Shown: in pieces, positions 1 through 6,409 of the stretch
How the letters are laid out: each line of letters begins with the position of its first letter
Position numbering within the stretch: position 1 is the first letter of the stretch
From: Synechococcus sp. CO36386bin_37
Lineage (GTDB): Bacteria > Cyanobacteriota > Cyanobacteriia > PCC-6307 > Cyanobiaceae
Assembly (NCBI GenBank): GCA_011525445.1
Contig: WTGE01000027.1
Location: 1 to 7,525 of the forward strand
DNA length: 7,525 bases
Direction of reading: 5' to 3'
Notes under the pieces: model-generated
Told to the model about the DNA's origin: nothing
Database searches by the model: none
The model's input: the letters and a program-made list of their open reading frames with translations, nothing else
Program-made: the position numbers and the translations under genes

Positions 1-1
1 G

Positions 2-1303
2 AAAGAAAAGGAAGATGCTGTTCGAGATCAGGATTTCAGTCGAGCGGGAGAATTGCGAGACAAAGAGGTTGAATTGCGCGAAAAGATTCGTTCCTTACTG
101 CAAAGTAGTCGAGACGAATCCACAGCCAACAATCCGGAAACCAATCCTGTTGCTGCGACGTCAACAGATCAAGGATCATTAACCCAAACCAGCGATTCAT
201 CAAGAACAACTCAAACACTTTCATCTCCCATCGTTGATGAAGAGGACATCGCACATATTGTTGCGTCATGGACTGGTGTTCCTGTTCAAAAACTCACTGA
301 AAGTGAATCCTTCAAATTATTGAATATGGAGGAAACTCTTCATAAACGCCTAATCGGACAGGACGAAGCTGTTAAAGCTGTTTCAAAAGCAATTCGCCGT
401 GCTCGAGTTGGCTTGAAGAATCCAAATCGCCCAATCGCAAGTTTTATCTTCTCTGGTCCAACTGGTGTTGGTAAAACAGAACTAACAAAAGCTTTGGCTT
501 CCTATTTCTTCGGCAGTGAAGAAGCCATGATTCGTCTCGACATGTCCGAATTCATGGAACGCCATACCGTCAGTAAGCTGATTGGTTCTCCTCCGGGATA
601 CGTTGGCTTCAATGAAGGAGGACAGTTAACTGAAGCCGTTCGCAGACGTCCTTACACGGTTGTTCTCTTCGACGAAATCGAAAAAGCACATCCTGATGTA
701 TTCAATCTCCTACTGCAACTTTTGGAGGACGGACGTCTAACCGATTCCAAGGGTAGAACAGTTGATTTCAAGAATACTTTGATCATTATGACCTCGAACA
801 TTGGTTCCAAGGTGATTGAAAAAGGTGGTGGTGGTCTTGGTTTTGAATTTTCAGGAGAGAACGCTGAAGAAAACCAGTACAACAGAATTCGATCTCTTGT
901 CAATGAAGAACTCAAGCAGTATTTCAGGCCTGAATTCTTGAATCGCCTTGACGAAATTATTGTTTTCCGTCAACTGAATCGTGAAGAGGTGAAGGACATT
1001 GCCGAAATCATGTTGAAGGAAGTCTTTGATCGCATCGGCGAAAAAGGAATTTCTTTGCGTGTCTCTGAAGCATTTAAGGAACGTCTTGTGGAGGAGGGTT
1101 ATAACCCTGCCTATGGCGCACGACCTTTGCGTCGAGCTGTGATGCGTCTCCTTGAGGACAGCCTTGCCGAGGAGGTTCTCACCGGTCGCATCAAAGAAGG
1201 CGATTCCGCTGAAGTCGATATCGATCACGATAAGAAAGTCGTGGTGCGACATCTGACAACTTCTCCTTCCCTCACACCTCAACTTGCTAACGCAGCTGTC
1301 TGA
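2..1303 (+). CDS. clpC: ATP-dependent Clp protease ATP-binding subunit ClpC (3' part; 5' end outside window)
   Basis: HSP100/AAA+ unfoldase that feeds proteins to the ClpP/ClpR peptidase in the cytosol; cyanobacterial ClpC is generally essential. The frame is open from base 2, so the N-terminal domain and first AAA+ module are missing and 433 residues are visible. Order (residues counted from base 2): UVR motif of the middle domain (about 1-30, [11 protein letters not shown]); Ser/Thr-rich linker (35-76); second AAA+ module with Walker A GPTGVGKT (152-159), pore loop GYVG (199-202), Walker B VVLFDEIE (220-227), sensor 1 TSN (264-266), arginine finger region [11 protein letters not shown], and sensor 2 GARPLRR (372-378). 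The GGGGLGF loop (275-281) matches the ClpP-docking tripeptide position, so this is a protease partner rather than the disaggregase ClpB. The stop is TGA at 1301. The next gene starts 7 nt later. Its sequence looks more A+T-rich than that of the genes that follow, as a highly expressed housekeeping gene may be. Confidence 0.96.
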   Translation, partial: KEKEDAVRDQDFSRAGELRDKEVELREKIRSLLQSSRDESTANNPETNPVAATSTDQGSLTQTSDSSRTTQTLSSPIVDEEDIAHIVASWTGVPVQKLTESESFKLLNMEETLHKRLIGQDEAVKAVSKAIRRARVGLKNPNRPIASFIFSGPTGVGKTELTKALASYFFGSEEAMIRLDMSEFMERHTVSKLIGSPPGYVGFNEGGQLTEAVRRRPYTVVLFDEIEKAHPDVFNLLLQLLEDGRLTDSKGRTVDFKNTLIIMTSNIGSKVIEKGGGGLGFEFSGENAEENQYNRIRSLVNEELKQYFRPEFLNRLDEIIVFRQLNREEVKDIAEIMLKEVFDRIGEKGISLRVSEAFKERLVEEGYNPAYGARPLRRAVMRLLEDSLAEEVLTGRIKEGDSAEVDIDHDKKVVVRHLTTSPSLTPQLANAAV

Positions 1304-1310
1304 GCCTCGA

Positions 1311-2444
1311 ATGCCCCACTCATCGGTTGGTCATCGGCATGCGATTGCCCCCTCCCGAGTGATTCGGGGGGAAAAGGTCTGGCCCCAAGCTATTCCGCTG
1401 ATTGCAGCTCTCTGCCAAAAGCCAGCTCTGATCGGTCGAAGTTCGGTAACAGAAACCATCCGCTCAAAGCTTAAGAAGGATCTTCTGAACGAGGGTCTAG
1501 CCGTCATGAGTGGTCAACTCGAGTTTGATTGTTGTGAGCACGACCTTCAACGTCTTGAAGGTCAGCTCAGATTTCAAAATTGCGACGCTGTCATTGCCGC
1601 TGGCGGAGGCAAAGTCCTTGATGCTGGGAAATTGCTTGCGCACCGTCTCAATCTTCCCTGCATCACGGTTCCTCTCAGCGCTGCCACCTGTGCGGGGTGG
1701 ACAGCTCTCGCCAACATTTATACCCGCAATGGAGCTTTCATCTCAGATCAAGAACTCAATCATTGCCCTGAACTGCTGATTTTTGATCATGCTCTCGTGC
1801 GTCAAGCTCCCAAGCGAACCCTGTCCAGCGGTATCGCTGACGCTCTCGCCAAGTGGTACGAAGCTTCTGTTGGAAGTGGCTCCAGTGGCGATGGGATCGT
1901 TCAACAGGCTGTTCAAATGGCCCGTGTTCTGCGAGACCAACTTCTACTCGATGCCCTCGAAGCTGTGGAAGACCCCAACAGTGAAGCCTGGATTCGCGTC
2001 GCAGAGGCCTGTGGATTGACCGCAGGCGTAATCGGTGGCCTTGGAGGCGCACAGTGCAGAACCGTTGCAGCCCACGCAGTCCATAACGGATTGACGCAAC
2101 TTCCGGCCAGCCATGGCAGGCTGCACGGTGAGAAAGTCGGATTCGGGATTCTTGTTCAACTTCGTCTTGAAGAACGTTTAGGAGCGAATCAATTGGCGGC
2201 TCAGGCCCGTAGCCAACTGTTGCCATTACTGAAAAAACTTCAACTACCGATCACACTCCAAGACCTTGGCCTCGGTGAGTCTGGTTTGCATGAGCTTCGA
2301 GAGATTTGCACCTTCGCCTGTCATGAAGGATCTGATCTCCATCATTTGCCCTTCAAGGTCACAGAAACCGATCTTCTTGAAGCTCTGATCAGTACAGACG
2401 TCGATCGTCTCCCGGTTCATGCATCTCAGGAGTCTGACGCTTGA
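1311..2444 (+). CDS. GldA-like iron-containing/metal-dependent alcohol dehydrogenase family protein
   Basis: A 377-residue NAD(P)-dependent dehydrogenase of the iron-containing alcohol dehydrogenase superfamily, closest by eye to glycerol dehydrogenase (GldA). The N-terminal dinucleotide-binding half carries AAGGGKVLDAGK (96-107, GGGK at 98-101). The C-terminal helical half carries the metal ligands: Asp177 (GIADALAKW), His255 (TVAAHAVHNGL) and His272 (LHGEKVGFG), with the same 17-residue His-His spacing as E. coli GldA. Cys127 lies where E. coli GldA has Asp121 in its substrate pocket, so glycerol may not be the substrate and I give no symbol. Start: ATG 1311 follows the clpC stop by 7 nt and has no clear Shine-Dalgarno; an in-frame TTG at 1284, inside clpC, is less likely. 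The 3' end overlaps the hydrolase by 4 nt, which suggests one transcript and coupled translation. The family is secure; the substrate is unknown. Confidence 0.9.
   Translation: MPHSSVGHRHAIAPSRVIRGEKVWPQAIPLIAALCQKPALIGRSSVTETIRSKLKKDLLNEGLAVMSGQLEFDCCEHDLQRLEGQLRFQNCDAVIAAGGGKVLDAGKLLAHRLNLPCITVPLSAATCAGWTALANIYTRNGAFISDQELNHCPELLIFDHALVRQAPKRTLSSGIADALAKWYEASVGSGSSGDGIVQQAVQMARVLRDQLLLDALEAVEDPNSEAWIRVAEACGLTAGVIGGLGGAQCRTVAAHAVHNGLTQLPASHGRLHGEKVGFGILVQLRLEERLGANQLAAQARSQLLPLLKKLQLPITLQDLGLGESGLHELREICTFACHEGSDLHHLPFKVTETDLLEALISTDVDRLPVHASQESDA
1351..1371 (+). other. GC-rich stem-loop at the 5' end of the dehydrogenase gene
   Basis: CCTCCCGA (1351-1358) pairs with TCGGGGGG (1364-1371) around a 5-nt loop, giving an 8-bp stem with one G-U pair. 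It begins 40 nt into the dehydrogenase reading frame, over codons 14-21, and 48 nt after the clpC stop. The downstream bases are AAAAGG, not a T-run, so it is not a canonical intrinsic terminator on the plus strand, nor on the minus strand. It could slow ribosomes or decay of the upstream clpC mRNA; that is inference. Confidence 0.4.
2428..2432 (+). promoter_or_regulatory. Shine-Dalgarno AGGAG for the TTG-started hydrolase
   Basis: AGGAG lies inside the last codons of the dehydrogenase gene, 8 nt before the TTG at 2441. It is the clearest ribosome-binding site in the window and is the main reason to accept a TTG start whose first bases overlap the upstream stop (TTGA). Confidence 0.65.
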
Positions 2445-3325
2445 CCCACAAGCACATCCTGGAAACTGCGGCGTCCACTCTTCTTGATCCCCTAGCTCGT
2501 CAACAACTCCAGGGTTTGCATTGGTTGGAGCTTTGCTGTAACGAGCGTGAACCAGACCAGTATCCGGTGGTGACAATGGGGAGTGGCCCTCCCGTGCTCT
2601 TGCTCCACGGCTTTGACAGTTCCCTTTTGGAATTTCGTCGCTTGGTGCCTTTGCTCAAAAACCACAACACTCTGATCATTCCCGACCTCTTCGGCTTCGG
2701 GTTCTGTCCGAGGCCTGAAAAGGCCCCCTACGGACCGGAAGCGGTGCTGGAGCATCTCGCCGAGGTACTGGACACAATCCCGAACAACGAACCTTTGGGA
2801 TTAATCGGTGCCTCGATGGGTGGCTCAGTCGCGATGGAACTCGCAAGGCGCCATCCGCATCGCATTGATCGATTGCTACTGCTTGCACCAGCCGGACTAG
2901 ACGGAAAACCGATGCCGCTACCTCCTGTGCTCGACAGCCTTGGAGTGTGGTTTCTGGGAAGATCAGGTGTGCGTCGTGGATTGTGCAGACAAGCCTTCGC
3001 AGATCCAGACAGCAATGTTGGGGATCCTGAACTTGAAATTGCATCTCTGCATCTCAAGGTGCCTGGGTGGGCCCGATCCTTGGCAGCCTTCGCCCGAAGT
3101 GGTGGATTTGCCGGTTGTGGAGCCCCGCTACCCCATCAGTCTCTCCATGTGCTCTGGGGGAAAAAAGATCGAATTCTGCGCGCTCCCCAACTACGTTCCG
3201 CACAACTCCTCCTAGGAGACAAGCTCGAACTTGTGGACGATTGTGGGCACTTACCCCACCTCGATCACCCCGAACTCGTCGCGCAGCGATGGTTGGCTGC
3301 AGAATGTTCCCATGACTGCACCTAG
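2441..3325 (+). CDS. alpha/beta-fold hydrolase
   Basis: A 294-residue alpha/beta hydrolase with a complete apparent active site: oxyanion-hole segment LLLHGFDSS (53-61), nucleophile elbow GASMGG with Ser125, acid Asp243 in LWGKKDRIL, and His270 in DDCGHLPHLDHPE. A cap domain lies between about residues 155 and 225. There is no signal peptide, so it is probably cytosolic. The family covers esterases, lipases, haloalkane dehalogenases and C-C hydrolases; nothing visible fixes the substrate. The start is TTG, chosen because AGGAG lies 8 nt upstream and the start overlaps the previous stop as TTGA; the first in-frame ATG is 45 codons downstream, close to the oxyanion-hole strand, and would remove N-terminal sequence. 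The TAG stop at 3323 lies 14 nt inside the next gene. It is the third gene of the clpC-led cluster. Confidence 0.9.
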   Translation: MTHKHILETAASTLLDPLARQQLQGLHWLELCCNEREPDQYPVVTMGSGPPVLLLHGFDSSLLEFRRLVPLLKNHNTLIIPDLFGFGFCPRPEKAPYGPEAVLEHLAEVLDTIPNNEPLGLIGASMGGSVAMELARRHPHRIDRLLLLAPAGLDGKPMPLPPVLDSLGVWFLGRSGVRRGLCRQAFADPDSNVGDPELEIASLHLKVPGWARSLAAFARSGGFAGCGAPLPHQSLHVLWGKKDRILRAPQLRSAQLLLGDKLELVDDCGHLPHLDHPELVAQRWLAAECSHDCT

Positions 3326-3941
3326 CTCTGGCCCTTTGCTTCAACTGATCTCCAATGGCCTGCAGATCTGGATCCGAGGGCAGTGTGACGAAGTGGGTGA
3401 GTTAAAACTGAATCTCAAGGGTTCAGCCTTGCAGTTGTTCAGAGGTCGGCTGGACGGGGTGTCATTGACCGCCCGCAAAGTGAGTTTTCAGAATCTTCCT
3501 CTTCTGCGCGCTGAATTACAAAGTGGCCCCCTGCATGCGCAGATCAATCCGTCACAACCTGGGCAACCCATTCAGCTCGCCAATCCCTTCAGAATCGATG
3601 GTGAGGTTGTTCTGAACGGCACTGACCTCAATTGTGCTGTTGCCAGTGATCGTTGGAGATGGCTCGGCGATCTCCTGTGTGAACAATTAATGGGACTCAC
3701 CCCGCTTCAATCCTTGACCATCGATAACGACGTACTGGAATTACAAGCCGCTGTGATTGCAGAACACAGTCCTGCAAAAGCACGGTTTAGCATTGAGGCG
3801 GAAGCAGGCACGATTAAAGTCACCCACCTAGACAATCTCAGATCAATTTTATTGCCCATGGATCCTGGAATCCAAATTGAAGAGGCAAACCTGAAAGCAG
3901 GGCAACTAATTCTTGAAGGGAATGCAACAGTGAACCCATAA
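3312..3941 (+). CDS. DUF2993 / LmeA-family phospholipid-binding-like protein
   Basis: A 209-residue protein whose N-terminal half matches the DUF2993 pattern of cyanobacteria: LKGSALQLFRGRLDGVSLTARKVSFQNLP (residues 36-63) followed by LRAELQSGPL. The mycobacterial member LmeA binds phospholipid and acts in lipomannan synthesis; the cyanobacterial role is unknown. I see no signal peptide or convincing membrane segment, so the location is open. Start: ATG 3312, just before the hydrolase stop (14-nt overlap, different frame); no strong Shine-Dalgarno is visible, so translation may depend on ribosomes leaving the hydrolase gene. An upstream in-frame ATG at 3231 would add 27 residues of hydrolase-antiphase sequence and is unlikely. 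The last 36 nt lie over the 3' end of cdsA on the other strand. Confidence 0.8.
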   Translation: MTAPSSGPLLQLISNGLQIWIRGQCDEVGELKLNLKGSALQLFRGRLDGVSLTARKVSFQNLPLLRAELQSGPLHAQINPSQPGQPIQLANPFRIDGEVVLNGTDLNCAVASDRWRWLGDLLCEQLMGLTPLQSLTIDNDVLELQAAVIAEHSPAKARFSIEAEAGTIKVTHLDNLRSILLPMDPGIQIEEANLKAGQLILEGNATVNP

Positions 3942-4859
3942 ATCCAAGTAACGAACAAAAGGTACAACCAGTATCAAGGCGTAATACACAACAGCAGGGG
4001 TAAATAAATAACTATCAATTCGATCGAGAATTCCTCCATGCCCTGGCAGAGCGTCCCCTGAATCTTTGATGCCAGCATCCCTTTTCATCATCGATTCCGT
4101 GAGGTCTCCAACGAGAGCAAACAAGGCAACCAATCCCCCCAGCAATCCTCCACTAAGCCAACCTAAACTCCACCCCATGAAGCTGGCCATGCTGGATCCG
4201 AGAATGACAGAACATAATGCGCCACCAACAGCACCCTCAATCGTTTTTGAAGGAGAGATGGGAGACAGAGGGTGGCGTCCAAATTTACGACCTATCAGAT
4301 AGGAACCGATATCACTTGCAACAACCATTAAGCATGCCGCAAGAGTAATTAAAAAGCCTGAGGTCAGCCAGTTCTGTTGGACATTGTGCAAGATGGGAGT
4401 GATATCTACATTCGTTAAATTCCTGAGTCGTAACCAATGACTAGGAAGAAAGCCAAGATAGAACAAGCCAAAAATTGAAGCAGCTATATCTGCAATAGAA
4501 CCCGTTTTAGGTTGCAACAACAACCAACCACAGATTGCAGCACCCGAAAGGGGAAGGACAGCAGCTGGAAGAAGAGCGGGAAGCCCACCTGCATCAGCCC
4601 ATTGCGTACTGAACAACAACAACTGGCACGCCACCAAAGTTGTTTTTGTAGCGGGCCTCATGCCTTTGAACTGGGCCATCCGGAAAAATTCCAATAAGCC
4701 CAGATGCACGATGACCCCAAGAGCCAGCGTGAACCACCACCCGCCCAGGCCAACCACAAGCAAGCCAAAGGCTCCGGCCATTAACCCACTCAGCAGGCGC
4801 TTGCGATCCAAACCTCCTCTGGTTTTGCTTTGGAATCTGCTGGCTATCTCTGCAATCAC
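3906..4859 (-). CDS. cdsA: Phosphatidate cytidylyltransferase (CDP-diacylglycerol synthase)
   Basis: Integral membrane enzyme that converts phosphatidic acid and CTP to CDP-diacylglycerol, the precursor of phosphatidylglycerol, the major cyanobacterial phospholipid, needed in thylakoids. It has 317 residues with about eight or nine hydrophobic segments (for example 25-58, 73-115, 122-142, 166-188, 210-252, 286-303). The family signature is complete: S256-x-x-K259-R260 ... K265-D266 ... H274-G-G-x-x-D279-R280. The conserved upstream stretch SDIGSYLIGRKFG (182-194) and SPSKTIEGAVGG (202-213) is also present. The first 20 residues are a short basic leader. Start: GTG at 4859, overlapping the upstream stop as GTGA, with no clear Shine-Dalgarno, so translational coupling is likely. 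The C-terminus extends past the last membrane helix and its TAG stop lies inside the DUF2993 gene. Confidence 0.95.
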   Translation of the reverse strand: MIAEIASRFQSKTRGGLDRKRLLSGLMAGAFGLLVVGLGGWWFTLALGVIVHLGLLEFFRMAQFKGMRPATKTTLVACQLLLFSTQWADAGGLPALLPAAVLPLSGAAICGWLLLQPKTGSIADIAASIFGLFYLGFLPSHWLRLRNLTNVDITPILHNVQQNWLTSGFLITLAACLMVVASDIGSYLIGRKFGRHPLSPISPSKTIEGAVGGALCSVILGSSMASFMGWSLGWLSGGLLGGLVALFALVGDLTESMMKRDAGIKDSGDALPGHGGILDRIDSYLFTPAVVYYALILVVPFVRYLDLWVHCCIPFKN

Positions 4860-6301
4860 CCCAGTAGCGCCTGTGGCTCCTCAGCCAGAACTTTCAGCTT
4901 ACTGGGCACAAGTTCGGGCCATCTCCCATGCTGCTCCATCAACCAGTTCAAACGATCCGATCCAATTGTTTCGCCTGGGATCAGCAAAGGGATCCCCGGT
5001 GGATAAGGACAGATCATCTCTGCAGAAATTCGACCATCACACATGACAAGAGGTCGCTCAACAGCGGAAGCACGAATCGCCAAGGAAGGAAGCAGCTCGG
5101 GCGTTGAAGGATGCTCCACCGGAGGTGCACTCAGTGGGGCCAGCCGCTCTCCCTTCGGATACGAACGCTTGAGAATCCGCCAAAGACGCTTCATGCGGTG
5201 GTCGAAACCCTGCTGGGATGCCAAACCCAAACAGAAAGTTAAACAAAGGGGTTCCGGCAGTTCAGCGGTCATGCCCCGCTGCATGAACCATTCATCAGCC
5301 GCCAGACCACTGATGCCTGACTCAGAAGTGTTCAAAATGAAGCGCAGAGGATCATCGCTCCGTTTCAAAGGCAGTCCAGCATCAAGCAGTCGAGACGAGA
5401 TTCGATGCGCCTGCTCCAGCCTTCGCCGCAGCAAACGCGCCCATGCTGGAGTCAACATCCAATTCAGAGTGGCCTCACATGAGGCCAGTAGCAGGGCACT
5501 TGGGCTGCTGGTCTGGAGTCTCAACAATGAATCTTGCAGGACATTCTTGTTCACGCGCGCGCCCTGCAGCCAGATAACAGCTGTTTGGACGAGACCAGGA
5601 GCTGATTTCTGCAGTGAATGCACGACAAGATCGGCACCCGCGTGCAACGAAGAACGCGGCAAAGACTCACAGCCAGCAAACGCGAAGTGTGTGCCATGGG
5701 CTTCATCCACCAGGACGGGCCAACCTCGGCGATGCAACGCAGCGATCAAAGGGGTGGGGTCATCGGCATAACCGTGATAGGTGGGATGCACAAGAACAGC
5801 AGCAACGATGGGCTCTGGACACGGAGGAAGGCAGCTCAATGCTCGCTCCAGGCAGGGCTCGGACATCGCATCTGGATGACCACAATCGGCAAGGAAGGGA
5901 ACAGGAAGAAACACTGGCCTGATCCCTCCCAGCACACAAGCGGCAATCAAGCTGCGATGGGAGTTACGTGGCATCAACACCGCCTCACCAGGGCCTGCCA
6001 AGGCCAACAGCGCCGCTTGCAGCAATCCAGTAGCTCCATTCACACCAAACCAACAACCGGTCACGCCCAGCTGAGAAGCCAAGTGGCTTTGAGCATCAGC
6101 AACAGCACCGAACGGCTCCAGAGGACCACCGATCTCAGGTAGCTCTGGAAGATCCCAACTGCCGGGAGGCTGCCTTAGCAGACGCTTCAGAACCGGTGGC
6201 AAAGCACGCCCCTGTCCATGCACAGGCAAATGCAAAGACTGCCGCCGATCCGGCCGAAGCAACGGAATCAGGGAATGCATGAAGGATCGCGGTTCTGTCA
6301 C
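4856..6301 (-). CDS. Orn/Lys/Arg decarboxylase-family (fold type I) PLP-dependent enzyme
   Basis: A 481-residue PLP enzyme of the short class of Orn/Lys/Arg decarboxylases (like Bacillus YaaO), lacking the N-terminal wing domain of the enterobacterial enzymes. Visible: cofactor-stacking region PRNSHRS (111-117, His115); VDEAHGTHF (198-206) with Asp199 for the pyridine nitrogen and His202; the PLP lysine Lys232 in VVHSLQKSAPGLVQTA; and the C-terminal block CPYPPGIPLLIPGE (431-444). The signature around Lys232 is altered: Gln231 replaces the usual His, and positions 235 and 238 are Pro and Val. The substrate is therefore uncertain; such proteins are often annotated as lysine or arginine decarboxylase. 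Start: GTG 6301 gives the longest frame; ATG at 6280 (residue 8) is a real alternative, and neither has a Shine-Dalgarno. It is the first gene of a two-gene unit with cdsA. Confidence 0.88.
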   Translation of the reverse strand: MTEPRSFMHSLIPLLRPDRRQSLHLPVHGQGRALPPVLKRLLRQPPGSWDLPELPEIGGPLEPFGAVADAQSHLASQLGVTGCWFGVNGATGLLQAALLALAGPGEAVLMPRNSHRSLIAACVLGGIRPVFLPVPFLADCGHPDAMSEPCLERALSCLPPCPEPIVAAVLVHPTYHGYADDPTPLIAALHRRGWPVLVDEAHGTHFAFAGCESLPRSSLHAGADLVVHSLQKSAPGLVQTAVIWLQGARVNKNVLQDSLLRLQTSSPSALLLASCEATLNWMLTPAWARLLRRRLEQAHRISSRLLDAGLPLKRSDDPLRFILNTSESGISGLAADEWFMQRGMTAELPEPLCLTFCLGLASQQGFDHRMKRLWRILKRSYPKGERLAPLSAPPVEHPSTPELLPSLAIRASAVERPLVMCDGRISAEMICPYPPGIPLLIPGETIGSDRLNWLMEQHGRWPELVPSKLKVLAEEPQALLG

Positions 6302-6409
6302 CCAGCCAAACCGATCGCAAGACCCGGTGCGTCAGGTCGCACAGTCATCAACAGGTTCAAAGACAGATCTGCCTAGGATCGAAGTTAATAGACACAAATC
6401 GCGTTGGAA
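6302..6409. other. Divergent intergenic region (decarboxylase-family gene / ABC1 kinase gene)
   Basis: These 108 bp are the only non-coding stretch of any length and must carry promoters for both divergent units unless they lie inside genes. Two adjacent palindromes are present, CAGATCTG (6364-6371) and CCTAGG (6372-6377). On the plus strand TAGGAT (6374-6379) could be a -10 box, but the nearest -35-like TTCAAA (6356-6361) is only 12 nt away, so I do not call a promoter. No good -35/-10 pair is visible on the minus strand either. No tRNA or terminator is seen. Confidence 0.5.

Noticed and set aside
851..1282. A 143-codon open frame on the minus strand
   Set aside because: Antisense to the conserved C-terminal part of ClpC; no motif or ribosome-binding site.
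1756..2226. A 156-codon open frame on the minus strand
   Set aside because: Shadow of the dehydrogenase gene, whose metal ligands Asp177 and His255 are encoded in this stretch on the plus strand.
3231..3311. A 27-codon N-terminal extension of the DUF2993 protein
   Set aside because: It would overlap the hydrolase by 95 nt in another frame and its residues look like out-of-frame hydrolase; ATG 3312 is a simpler start.
3861..3877. Inverted repeat TGGAT...ATCCA as a terminator for cdsA
   Set aside because: Only a 5-bp stem, inside DUF2993 coding sequence, and no T-run follows on either strand.
4017..4032. AATTC...GAATT inverted repeat as a terminator for the plus-strand cluster
   Set aside because: The 5-bp AT-rich stem encodes the conserved Asp-Arg-Ile-Asp-Ser region of CdsA, and no T-run follows.
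5043..5771. A 242-codon open frame on the plus strand
   Set aside because: It lies wholly antisense to the decarboxylase-family gene, its product is rich in Arg, Ser and Gly with no recognisable motif, and the minus-strand protein has clear family motifs through the same bases.
5618..6142. A 174-codon open frame on the plus strand
   Set aside because: Also antisense to the decarboxylase-family gene, with shuffled Gln/His/Arg-rich composition typical of a shadow frame.
6356..6379. A sigma-70 promoter TTCAAA/TAGGAT for the kinase gene
   Set aside because: The 12-nt spacer is too short and both boxes are imperfect, so it is recorded only as a description of the intergenic region.
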